A stretch of DNA of 64,000 bases from Thermopolyspora sp044507605. Its GTDB lineage: Bacteria > Actinomycetota > Actinomycetes > Streptosporangiales > Streptosporangiaceae. Within the stretch, counting starts at the first letter, position 1; each line of letters opens with the position of its first letter. Under the pieces are notes generated by a model. It was not told the origin of the DNA. It made no database searches and saw nothing but the letters and a program-made list of their open reading frames with translations. The stretch covers positions 1 through 64,000 of the forward strand of contig JBIQJI010000009.1 of the NCBI GenBank assembly GCA_044507605.1. Direction: 5' to 3'. Both the position numbers and the translations under genes were made by a program. This document shows, in pieces, positions 25,660-38,000 of the stretch.

Positions 25660-26077
25660 CTACTTTCTCCTGCTCGTGTCTCCGCTCACGAGATGGCGGT
25701 GCGGTCGATCGGGGTCCACCCCTGCCCGCTCGAACGCGTCGGCGACCAGCCGCGCGAACTCCCCGAAGTTCCGGATGTGGTGATGCTGTTTGATCAACTG
25801 ATCGATGATATTGGCCCGGGATGCGCTGAAGCTGATGCCTTTGGCGTTCTTGATGAAATATCCGGGCTCCTCCGCCCTCCGCGACGGCGTCGGTTTCCAT
25901 TTCAGTGTTGTTAGTGCTGATATCGGTGGTTTGTTCTACCTCGTCCTTTTCTGAGTGCCTCTTGCGTTTGCCCAGGGCCTTCTGCGGTCCTTCGCCGCCG
26001 GATCGCTGGTCGGCCTCCTGATCGCTGGAGCCCGTCTGCCGGTACTTCTTCCGTGTGGACTTCTGGTTGCCGAGCAT
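25660..26077 (-). pseudogene. Collapsed paralogue of the HopA1-like gene
   Basis: ATG 26077 (GGAGCC upstream) opens a charged head with STRKKYR and KALGKRKRHSEKDE up to about METDAVAEGG. In the next frame the sequence continues AEEPGYFIKNAKGISFSASR ... RANIIDQLIKQ ... VDPDRPHRHL to a TAG at 25660-25662. This closely parallels the tail of the intact gene (AEEPKYFVQSLQGS ... RANVIQDVIKS ... IDPQRPHRHL). The middle of the protein is missing and the frames do not join near 25880, so this is an internal deletion plus frameshift. It starts 14 bp after the TcA-like stop codon. Confidence 0.8.
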
Positions 26078-26090
26078 GAGTCTGGCTCCG

Positions 26091-29000
26091 TTACGGGACG
26101 CCGGCGCGGTAGGTGAGCACCAGGCCGAGGGTGGTCAGGGCCGTCGGGTCGCCGGTGAAGGTGAAGGTGAGACCGTTGGTGATCGTGAGTCCGGGGGTCT
26201 GGAGGGTCTTGCCGTCGTTCAGGGGGAGCCGGTCGTCGCCGTTGAGCAGGAAGCGACCCGAGGCGGTGCCCGGAGGCTGGTACTTCGCGTAGATGGCGGT
26301 GATCTGACGGCCGGTCAGGCCGGGAAGCAGGTCCGGGGTGATCGGGAGCGTCAGAGTGTTCGTGCCGTCATCGACGAACTCCGCCCAGGCGTCGGGGAAG
26401 TCCGTGGCCGCGTCGAAGAAGCCGGCGGCGGTGTACGGCCTGAGCATGCCCCGCACGGCCGTGGCGAAGGCGTCGCCGCCCTGCTCGGCGGTGTACTTAA
26501 CGGTGATGGTGACGTCGCGCAGGTCGTCGGGCACCCGGTGGGGGCCGGCGTCGAGGCGCCAGCGGGAGACCGCGCCGGTGCCCTCGAAGGGCAGGTAGCG
26601 GTCGTCGTCGAAGCGCAGCTCGAACAGTCCGTTGTTGTCCTTGTACTCTTCGAGGTCGGACAGCGCGATCTGCTGGCCGGGCCGCCAGTCGACGCGCAGC
26701 GTGTCCGGCGGCGAGCCCTTGGGGTCGAGCAGGAACTTGACGGCCTTCGGGTCGGCCGACAGCACGACGCGGTTGTCGAGCTGGGTCAGCGTCGCGTTGA
26801 TTCCGATCGGCCCGTCGGCGCCCTCGAACGTCACGGTCACCGTCTTGATCTGCCGCCGGAAGTGGCCGGGGAAGTCCCGGTCGAACAGCGCCTCGGTCAG
26901 CGCGAACTCGCACCGGCCGCCGCTCTTCAGCGCCAGCAGGGCGAGCGGGTCGAGGCCGAGCAGAGACACCTTCTTGGTGATCTCCAGCCCGCGCGGGCCC
27001 CCGTTGAAGTACGCCCGGCCGAGCCGCTGCAGGTCCAGGCTCAGCGCTTCACCGGCGAGGAGCCCGCTGCGGCGTCCCTCCCAGTAGCCGGGCTGGATGA
27101 TGGCGCCCGCCCCGTCGGTGATGCCGCGCTCGAACCGGTAGGCCTGCTCGGCCGACCGGGCCACCTCGTGGGCCAGCGTGTACGTCTGGAAGTACATGGT
27201 GGCCAGCCGCCCCGCCATCCAGCCGTACAGCTCGGAGCTGGAGAACTTGCCGGTGAGGAACGCGTGGATCTCGTCCAGGTTCTTGGCCTCCTGGTCGAGG
27301 ATGGCCAGCTCCTGCTTGGCGATGGCGAGCTGGGCCTCGGCGGCCGCGACCTGGTGGCCGAGCTGCGCCACGTCGGTGCGGGCCATGGCCAGCTGCTGCT
27401 CCCAGTCCTGCTCCACGCGGCCCTGCTCGGCGAGCACCGCGAGGATCTCGCCGGTGACGCTGAACCCTTCGGCGACCGTCGAGACGACGTCGGCCGCCGT
27501 GTTCAGCGCGTTCCCGATCTCGTCGCCGCCGTACATCACTCCCGAGATGAACGGGCCGGCCAGCGCCTGCGGCTCGGCCGCCGCGATCGCGGCCCCGATC
27601 TTCAAGCCGCCCGCCGCGAAGTGGCCCGCCGCGGCGAGCGACATCATTTCGATCTGCGCTATCTGCACGGCCGACAGGCCCGCCGCGAGCAGCCCCTCGA
27701 AGTACTGGACCCGGCCGTTGGCGCCGTCGAGGGCGGCTTTGAGCTCGGCCACGCCCTCGGCCGCGGCCTTGACCTGCGCTTCTTTGATGTCGCGGGTCAG
27801 CTCGGTGATCGCGGCCTCCTGCCGGTTCTGCAGCAGGGACAGCTCCTCGGCGTCGCGCCGCTCCAGCGTGCTCAGCAGGTCGCCGCCGAACTGGCGCACC
27901 CGGTCGGCGAGGTCGATGGCGCGGTTGTACAGGAACGAGAACCGGTAGTTCGGCACCGGGACCGAGGCCCCGGCGACGACCTGGTCGAGCGGCGCGCCGG
28001 AGGCGGCGGCGCGGACCAGCGCCATCACGTCGGCGGGCGGCTCGAACAGCGGCACCGGCCGGCTGACGCCCATGATGTCGAGCGACTGCCTGATCTTCCG
28101 GAGGCGGTCCTCCACCCGGGTCCAGTACGCCGCGAAGACGTCGTTGGCCGGCACGAAGAAGTACGGGTCGGCGATGCTCTCGTGCACGACACCGGCTTCG
28201 GCGAGCAGCTCGCCCCCGGCGGTCAGCAGCGCGACCTGCTCGTCTCGCGCGACCTGTCCGGCCGGCACCGGCTGCCCGTTCTGCTCGGCCTGCTCGGTCT
28301 GTTCGCCGCTGGGCAGGGCCGCCGGTGTGCCGGCGGCTCCGGTGATCTCGCCCGCGGGCGGCGCGGCGGGCCGCAGCTCGGCGTACGTGCGGGTGGGGGA
28401 GAGACGCTGCGGCCCGAGGTCGGCCGGCCGGTCGCCGAGCAGGTCGTAGGCGAGGATGTAGAGCATCCGCGCCTCGTCGATGCTTTCCGACGTGTACTCG
28501 GTGAACAGCTTGTCGCCCCAGTCGAGCAGGTTGTCGATGTACGCCATCACCACGGCCCGCCGGTAGGCCACCGGCCGCAGCCGGGCGATCGCGTGCGGGT
28601 CGAACGGGTCGTCCAGGTACGCCCGGATCAGGCTCGCCCGGTCGCCCAGCAGGTCGTACTGCCGCCGCAGCCGCGCGATCATCTCGACGCGTTCCCGCAG
28701 CTCGGTGGCGACCTCGCCGGGCGGCAGCGCGGCCAGGGCGGTCCGCACGGCGTCCAGGCCGTCGCCGGCGAGGTCGGTGAGCAGGTCGATCTCCTGCGCG
28801 GTCGGCTCGCGGGTCTGCTGGAACGCCGGGGCGAGGGGCTCCAGCCGCCGCAGGATCGGGTCGAGGGCCTTGCGCACCTGCTCCGCCGCGGGGTCCGTGC
28901 CGAGCTCGTCGAGGTCGGCACGGACCCCGCGCACGAGGGCGGTCACGTCGACCGCCAGGAACGGCAGGAAGCGCCAGTAGCCCGACGGATCGCTCGGATC

Positions 29001-32000
29001 GAACACGTACTCGTACCAGGTGCGGGCGTCCTCGAACCGCTGGGCGTCGTTCAGCGCCTGCGCGATCAGCAGCGGCGCGTGGCAGAAGATCTCCCAGTAG
29101 TAGATGCCGTTGGAGCTCTGGAAGTCCAGGTGGGAGCCGGTGGGCATGCTCACGACCGTCTCCGGCCACACCTGGATCGTCGTGGCGTCCGACCTGTCGG
29201 CGCTGAACGTCGGCAGCTCGTCGATCTCCTGGGTTTCCGGCGCGAGCAGCGCGTCGACGCCGCCGGTGAGCAGCCGCCGGTTCAGCTGGTAGGCGGTGCT
29301 CGACGTCAGCCGGACGATGTCGTGCGGCAGCGCCGCGATCTCGTACGGCACGGGCACGGCCACGGCCTTCGGGTACGCCGCGAAGTAGCCGGCCGACCCG
29401 AGCTGGAAGAACAGGAACAGCTCGGACTCGTCGTCCAGCACGCCGGTGAACGCGCCGGGGAAGTCGTCGGGCAGGCCCAGCCAGTTGCCCTTGATCGGGT
29501 CGAACGCCCTGAACGTGGCCTCGTCGAGTTCCTGGCCGTCGGGGAGCCTGACGTAGGAGGCGTCGCTGAACACGTACCGGCGGTTCCCGCGCGTGAAGAC
29601 GGCGTCGACGGACCGGTACATCTGCTTCGGGTAGCCGTCGTCGATGTAGTCCGGTACCGACGACCCGTCGCCGAGCGTGTAGCGCACGTATTCGTCACCG
29701 CTGGTGAGGTAGAGCCGCCCGTCGGCCACGTACGCGGCGTCGACCGAGTTCGTGCTGGTGATCTTGGTGGCCACCCGGCCGAGATCGCGGGTCGGTCTGC
29801 TCGCGTCGTCGTCCCCGGGCATGCGGTAGGTGTGCTGCTCGTTGTCGAACGACACGACGTCGTTGCCGTACGGGAACTCCGGACCGGTGAGGGGTCTGGC
29901 GAGGGCCCGCTCGATGTGATCGGTGAGGGACAGCAGGAGCGCGTCGTCGTGCCCGTCCTGCCCGTCGTGGTCACCGCGCCCGGCGTGGCGCCCGTCGTGG
30001 TGGTCGTCGTCGGCCGGGATGGGCCGGAGGCCGCCGGCGGCCGAGCCGTCGGGGCCGAGCGGGAAGTACCGATCGCCGGCGATGAGCAGGATCTGGCTGC
30101 CGGCGTACCGGACCGCGTCGATCTGGCCGTCGGCCGGCAGCGGCCAGCGTTCGGCGGCGCGCCATGGCAGGGTGAGCGCGGACGAATCGACCCACCTGTC
30201 GAGGGCGCGAGAATAGAAGAATTCCTTGCCGTCGGCCGTACGGAACGCCAGGTCGATCTTGTCCCAGCGCGGCAGGTTCTCCTCGTTGGCGGCCAGCCGC
30301 TTGGGGTAGCCGTCCTCCGGCCGGTCGATCGCGTCGAGCCGGTAACGGTAGTATTCCGGGCCGCTGAACAGGTAGACGTGGTCGCCGCGCAGGAGGGTCG
30401 CGTCGACGACTCCGGTCCGCACCAGGGCCGTGCCGATGATGCCCCACCGCTCGCCGATCGGGTGCCTGGGCTGCCGGGCCCCGGACTTGCCGGGCGGGAC
30501 GGTGATGTACGAGCCGCCGGCGTTGTCGAAGAAGTACCGGGTGCCGTCGGGCAGGGCGACCGCGGCGTCGATCCGGGCCCAGGCCGGGGGCAGCCGCCTG
30601 TCGTTGCCCTTGAGCGGCACGAGGTCGGCGGCCGGGGCCGGCACGGAGACCGGCCGGCACAGGAAGCTGCCGCCCTTGTGGTCGACGCTGAACCACGGCC
30701 CGTCGGTGGAGTCGGCGGGGGCGTTGAACCGCACGATCGTGGACCGGTCGATGCTGCCGGAAGGCTCGGCGAAGATCTCCGCCGGGTCGGCGGCGCGGGC
30801 CGGTGGCGTCTCGCCCTGCGCGGGCAGCGTGTACAGCTCCGGGGTGAGGGAGTAGGCCGACGTGCAGCTCTTGCGCGCGGGCAGCTCCGGATGCAGCACG
30901 ATCTCCCACGCGGGCCGGGGCACGGTGAAGGAGCAGGTGACGACGATCGAATCGTGGTCGCCGGGCGGTCCGCCCGGCAGGGTGCGCGACGCCTGCACGT
31001 ACAGGTCGACGTCGGAGATGGGTCCGTCGTACGGTTCGGTCACGGCCAGCAGCTGCGCCGGCACCCACTCGTCGTCGAGGTTGCGGAACGAGTAGGAGAT
31101 CCGGATCCGCTGCTGCTGCGGCGGGGCAGACACGCGCTGGCCGTCGTCGGTGTCCCTGGTCACGATCGTGGTGGTGTTCACCGAGTTGTCCGGTGGGACG
31201 TCCTCGACCACGGCCCAGAACACGAAGATTCGGCCGAAGGCGTGCACCGGGTCGACCTCGTCGGCGTCGATCTGCACGTCGACCTTGACCCACGGGTCCC
31301 AGGTGGCCGACAGCTTCTCGCCGTCCTGGAACGCGGCCGTGCGGAAGTAGTAGCGCCGGGGGTCGGTGCGGGTGCGGCCGAACAGCACCAGCCGCCGCGC
31401 GCCCACGGGGGCGTCGTCCTCGGCGTAGACGTAGCCTCCCGCGATGGAGAGCCGGGAGACCTCGGTGTACTCGTCGAGGTAGCGCTTGTACGCTGCGCGC
31501 ACCCTGTCGGGCGTGATCTCGCCCTGCAGCAGGTCGTTCTCCAGGGCCTGGAACGCCGGGGTCTTACCGGGGCGCAGCTCGGGCCGCAGGTAGTTCTCGG
31601 GGTAGAGGAACACCTTCCGGTTGGCCTCCCAGACGCGGTAGTTGCGCATCCACGTCCACCAGGCCTTGATGTGCCGCCGCGCGTCGGCGAGGTCGGTGCC
31701 GGGCGCGGGGGAGACCGGTTCGAGGTCGAGCAGGTAGCGCTGGATGTAGAGCTGGGTGGCGGCGATGGCCTCGCGGACCCGCGACGTCGTGCCGGCGGGC
31801 CCCATGTCGACGTCGATCAGCAGCCGTTCGAACAGCGCGCGCGAGTTGGCGAGCTCCGGGTGGGTCGCGATCACGTAGGGCACGAGGGCGTCGCGCTTGC
31901 GCACGTTCAGCTCGTTGTGCACCTGCGCCGACAGCGTCTGCCAGTCCTGCGGGCTGTTGGCCCGCTCCAGCAGGCCGTAGAGCGCCGTGGCGGCGGCGTC

Positions 32001-35000
32001 CGGGTCGGGCGTCTCGCCGTGGAGCCTGGCCCACACCGTGGTGTAGATCTCCGACGGCCCGGCGGCGAATCGCTCGGCCACGCCGAACACGTGGGCGAGG
32101 CGGAGCAGGAACTCGATCTCGATGTCGGGCTCCTCGGCGGCGCGCACCGTCAGCAGGCCGCTGTTGCGCCGGGCCCAGCGCAGCTCCTCCAGGTCCCAGC
32201 CGAACAGGTCGGACAGGTAACGGTAGGGGTCCTCGGCGCCCGACAGCATCAGCTCGGCCAGGCCCTCGGACCGGGACCGGGCGAGGTTCACGAACGCCAC
32301 GATGGTGCGCACGTCGGACAACCGGTAGTCGGCCGTGTCCGACCAGCGGTACGCGAACGGCTGCGGGAACGTGGGGTCGACGGTGCGGTAGTCGCCGGCC
32401 GAGTAGCGGACGTACCGGTCTCCCTTGAGCAGGTACGTGCCGCCGGCGAAGACGAACGCGCCGTCGGGCCCGTCCTCGAAGTCGGCCGGCAGGTCGCCCC
32501 AGTCGTCCTTGACCGTGCGGGGATAGCCTTCCTCGACCAGGTCGAACTCGCCGGGCCGGTAGCGGATGTACTGCCCGGTGCGGAACGCGTACAGCTCGCC
32601 GGTGGGCGCGACGAACGCCGCGTCGACGGTGCCGCCGGCGAAGTCGTTGCGGATGCGGCCCCAGCGGCCCGCGATCGGCTCGACACCGCCGGCGTGGGCG
32701 TACTGCTTGCCCTTGAACAGGTACGTCTCGCCGGTCGGGGCGCGGAACGCCGCGTCCACGCCGTTGCGGAAGCCGTCCGGCGGCTCGGGCATGCCGAGCT
32801 CGGCCGGCAGCGAGCCCGCGATCGTGCGCGGATAGCCGTCGTCGACCTCGTCGTAGGCGTAGCCGGTGTAGCGGACGTACTGGTCCCCGGACAGCAGGTA
32901 GGTGTGACCGCCGGCGACGAACGCAGCGTCCACCGCGCCCCGCTCCGCGATCGTGTTGCGCACCCGGCCGAAGACGTCGAGCGGGTAGGTCGTCGCGATG
33001 GTCCGCGACGCGATGTGGCAGGCGCCGTTGACGAAGACGTACACGTTGCGGTCGTTGGCGATGACCCCGTCGATGGGGTGGACGGTGGCGCCGGTGACAT
33101 CGATGAGGTCGTCGTCGAACGTCTCGGCGAGGTTCGCGAACGCCTCCTCCCGCCGCAGGTTCCCGGCGATCTTCTTCGGGTAGCCGGGGTCGATGTGGCG
33201 GTAGTCCGGGCCGGTGTAGCGGACGTAGTGGTCGCCGGAGAACAGGTACGTGGTCTCGCCGCGCCACACGACGGCCGCGTCGACGGTGCCGGTGCCGTCC
33301 GCCGGGACGAACGGGTTCGCCGACAGCGCCCAGCGGTCGCGGATCGGGGCGGGCGGGCCGAACACGCCGTCGGCGTAGCGGCGGTAGTGGTCGCGGAAGA
33401 AGAAGTACGTCGCGCCGTCGAGCGCGGTGAACGCCGTCCTCGGCGTGTCACCGGGGTCGAGGCCCTGGTCGATGCCCGGCCAGATCCGGTCGAGCGGGCG
33501 GGGGAAGGACCAGCGGCCGGTCTTCTCGCCGTAGGACAGGCACCGGTCGCCGCTGATCAGGAGCATCGTGTCGCCCTCGAACAGCACGGCGTCGGGCGCG
33601 GGGAAGCCGTCCGGGGCGCCCCAGAACGTCGCGTCGGCGACCGCCGGGTAGCCTTCGTCGGGCGTGTCGTAGGTTGTGCCGGAGTAGACCACGTAGCGGC
33701 GGTTGCCCGCCTCGTCGGGCGGCTCGAACAGGTACGTCGTGCCGTTGCGGACGTAGGCGAGGGAGACGGCGGTGAGGCCGCCCCAGTGCTCGGCGATGGG
33801 CTTCGGGTCGCCGTCGATCGCGGCCAGCGCCTCGGGGTCGTCGGCGTCGGGGTCGTCGTGGCCGGGGTAGACGACGAACTGGTCGCCGCGGAACAGGTAG
33901 GTCCTGCCGTCCGTGCCCACGAACGCGGCGTCCACCGCGTTGTCCTCATAAATGGTGTTACGGGGCCTGCCCCACTCGTCGGCGAGCGGATACTCCCGGT
34001 TCAGCCCCACGTTGAAGCACGACGCGCCCTTGAACAGGTACGTGTTGCCGTCGGCGCCCATCAGCACCGAATCGAGCCCGCTGCGGAACCGCTCCGGCAC
34101 CTCGCGCAGCGTCCGCGGCTCGTACGGCGTGGCCGTGACCGTGCGCCCTTCGAGCGCCGAACGCCGCGTCCACCCGGTCGCGTCCTCCACCAGCACCGAC
34201 CCGTCCTCGACGAAGACGCAGCGCAGCCCGTCCAGGCCGCCCACCTCGGCGCCCGGGTACCGCCGGTAGAGCGCGTTGGAGACGACGTGACAGCCGTCCG
34301 CGTCGAACAGGTACGAGTTGCGCCGATCGGCGAACGCCCCGTCGACCTGGGCCGGCGTCACGCCGAGCCCTGCCTGGCCGAGCCCGGCCAGGCCCGGCTC
34401 CTCGGCCAGCGACGCGAGGGCGCGCGGATACCCGTCGTCGACGACCGACAGGTCCCCGGCCGAGTAGCGGACGTACTGGCCGCCGGAGAACAGGTAGGTG
34501 TAGGTGCGGGTCACCTCGACGCCGTCGACGGTTTCGAGCACCTCCCGCACCAGGGTCGCGTCGACCTTGCCCGTGCGGGCGATCTCGTTGACCACGACGC
34601 CCCAGTGGGCCGTGACCGGCTGCGGATACCCGTCGTCGATCGCCGTGAAGCCGGCCGAGTAGCGGACGAACCGGTCCTCGGAGAACAGGTACGTCCGCCC
34701 GTCCTGCCCGGTGAACGCCGCGTCGACCCGCTGGAACGGCAGGTCGTGCCACTGCTCGCGCAGATCGCGCGGCTCGGACCACCAGCGGCGCCGGTTGTCG
34801 AACACCACGTAGCGGCCACCGGAGAACAGGTACGTGCGGCCGTCGCCGCCGGTCAGCACCGCGTCGATCGGGTCCAGGGCCAGCCCGTCGGGCAGGTTCC
34901 ACCAGTTGTCCGAAAGCGGCTTGGGATAGCCCTCGTCCGGCGTGGTGTAGTCCCTGGTCGAGTAGCGGACGTGGAACCGCGTGCCGTCCCCGAAGACCTT

Positions 35001-38000
35001 GAGCCGCAGGCCCTCCTTGCGGACCGTCAGCGTGCCGCCCTCCCGCGTGCCGATCGTCCACTCCGGCGCGGCGCCCTGCAGCGTGGTCGCGGTGAGGCCG
35101 TGCGCCGTCAGCAGCCGCCGGACCTCCGGCGTGAGCGTGCCGGAGTCCAGGTCCGCCTCGTACGCCGGCGGCAGATCGAACAGCAGGCCGCCCACACCGA
35201 ACAGGTACGTGCGGCCGTCCATGACGAACGCCGCGTCGACGCGGTCCAGCCCGCCCCAGTCGCGGGAGATCAGCCGGGGATAGCCGAGGTCGACGGTCGC
35301 GTAGGCGGCGTCGGAGTAACGCAGATAGGTGTCGCCGCTGAACAGGTACGTCCGCCCGTCCAGCCCCGCGAACGCCGCGTCGACCGTGCCGCTCGGCAGC
35401 GCCGGCCGCAGCACCCCCCACCGCTCCCCGGTCGGCACCGAGACGGAGTCCGGCCCGGTCACGGCGACGGTGCGGCCGTTCTTGAACAGATGCAGGACCC
35501 CCTGCCCGTCGACGAGGGCCGCCTCGACCCCCGTCTCGAAGCCCGGCGGCACGTCGCGGATGCCCGACCGGATCCGCTGGGGATGGCCGTCGTCGACCAC
35601 CGCTCCGTCGTTCTCGACGCTGCCCGAGTAGCGGATCAGCTGGTCGCCGCGCAGCAGCACGGCCCCGGTGCCGTCGCCGTACGCGGCGTCGACACGGCCC
35701 CCGTCGGCGAACACGTTGCGCACCTTGCCCCAGACCTCGGCGATCGGCCGCTGCGCGGGCTCGGCGGCGCCGTCGCCGACGGCGAGCCACTGACCGCCGG
35801 CGAACAGGTGCGTCCTGCCGTCGACGCCCTCGAAGCAGGCGTCGATCGAGGCGCTGAACGGCGCCGGCAGCGCCCCCGAACCGCCCTCACGGTGCCACCA
35901 CTCGGAGATGTCACGCGGATAGCCCTCGTCGGCCACGGTGTAGTCGGGGCCCGAGTAGCGGACGTACTGGTCGCCGCTGAACAGGTAGGTGCGGCCGTCG
36001 GCGTCCACGTAGGCGCAGTCGATCCGCGCCGGATCGTCGAACTCGTTGCGTAACTTGCCCCAGACCAGGTCCCGCTTGGGCGCCCAGCGCTCACCGCCCG
36101 GCTCCCGCGTGAAGACGTGCGACAGCCCGTCGGCGCCCCGGCCGATGATCCACCCGGTGCCGTCGGGCAGCGTGAAGGCCGCGTCGACGCCGGTCAGCCC
36201 GGCGAAGTGGGGCGACAGGTCGGTGAGCGGCTTCGGGGCGGGGGCCGTCAGGGCGTACGTGGCGGCGTCGTAGGTCCAGTAGCCGCCGGTGGCGAACAGG
36301 TAGACGACGTCGTCGAAGCCGGTGAGCAGCGCGTCGAACCTGTCGATGCCGGGCGGCATCGGCAGCGGCTCGGGGAACTTGGCCACCAGGTCCTGGTCGC
36401 GGAAGACGACCGCGACCTCGGTGGGAGACAGGCCGAGCTTGCCGGCCAGCAGCGAGAACCGCCGGATCCGCCGATAGGCGAGCCGCACCCGCGGATCCGC
36501 CGGCACGTGGGCCGCACCGCCGTCCGGGCCGCCCGCCCGGCCACTCGACTGGCCGGTCGCCGCGAGCACGGGCCCCACCAGCAGGTCGAGCGGCTCCGGC
36601 CCGGCCACGGCCGCGCAGACCGCTTCCACGGTGGCCGGCGGCGCGCCGAACGCGTCGGAGAGCGCACCGTACAGCGCCTCGCTCTGCCGCGCGGCCTGCG
36701 CGGTGAGCACGTCGCCGATCTCGGTCACGGCGGCGGTCAGTTCCCCGGCCACCGTGTGCAGCAGGAAGAAGATGTCGCGCTCGTAGTCGGCGAGACCGGT
36801 CAGGGTGAACTCCAGGGCGTTGCCGACATCGCCGAAGTAGCCGAGCCGATCCTCCGGCACCGCGCGGCCCTCGGTCAGGTGCCCCGCAGCCACGAGCAGG
36901 TCCACGACCCTGCCCGCCTCGTCATCGGTGAGCCCGAGGCCCGTGAGCGCCGCCAGGTCGAGCCGGTACGGCCGCTCGTCGCCGAGGATCGCCACGATCC
37001 GGTCGCGCACCAGCTTCTGCTCGGCGGCGGTGAAGCCCGGGCCGAGGTCCAGCGCACCGCCGGCGTCCGTAACGGTGCCGGCGTCGGTCTCGACATCAGC
37101 GTCCGCGTCGGTGTCGGTGTCCGCGTCGATGTCAGTGTCGGCGTCGGTGTCGGCGCCCGTGTCGGCACCGGTGTCGGCGAAGAGCGCCTCGTCCAGCACC
37201 CGGCCGTCACGCGTGTACGGGCCGTCGAGCGCTGCCATCACCCGGTGGGCCATGGCTTCGTCGGCGATGGCGGCGAAGTCCTCCGGCGCGAAGACGTACA
37301 GCCCGGCCCGGAACTCCGCGATCTGCCGCCGCATCGCCGCCAGGATCTCCCGCCGGCGCGGGTAGAACTCCAGCGCGATCGCGAAGCCGGTCAGCGGCAG
37401 CGCCGCCAGCGCCGTCTTGTCGGCGTACGTGTCGTCGGCGGTGAGGTAGCCGTTGAAGCGCAGGTTCTCCACGAGCGCCGCCTGCTCGGCGTCGGTCAGC
37501 CCGAGCCCGGCGAAGATCTGCCGGTCCAGGGGGAGCGGCCCGTCGCGGAAGGTCGCGACCCGGTCGCTCAGCACGCCGGCCACCTGCTGCGCCACGTCCG
37601 ACAGGTCGGCGTTGACGGCGAACCGCGCCGCGTTGTCGGCGTCGAGGAAGAAGTCGGGCCGCAGGATGGCGCCGTCCTCGTCGAGATACCCGTTGAAGAT
37701 CAGGTTGTCGTAGAGCTCGGTGCGGGCGGCAGCGGACAGGTGGTCCAGCGTCTCCAGGTCGGACGGGAAGAACGAGGCGCTGCCGTTCACCATCGAGCCG
37801 ATCAGCTTGAACAGCATCTCGGCGTACTCGGTGAAGTCGCTCGCCAGGGTCAGGCCCTCGGTGTTCTCGGTGACCAGCTCGCCGTTCCCGCGCAGGTGGC
37901 CGAGCAGGACCAGGTTGGTGTGGATCTTCGCCGTGAGCCGGTCGCCCAGGCCGAGGCCGAGGAAGTCCTCCGGCACGATCACCCCGAGGTCGGTGACCGC

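Noticed and set aside
26055..36053. A 3,332-codon open frame antisense to the TcA-like gene, with a further 1,190-codon frame at 36117-39689
   Set aside because: Composition is Arg/Gly/Val/Asp-rich without domains, and the minus strand carries clear TcA and hemopexin motifs in this region. It is a by-product of GC-rich third positions.
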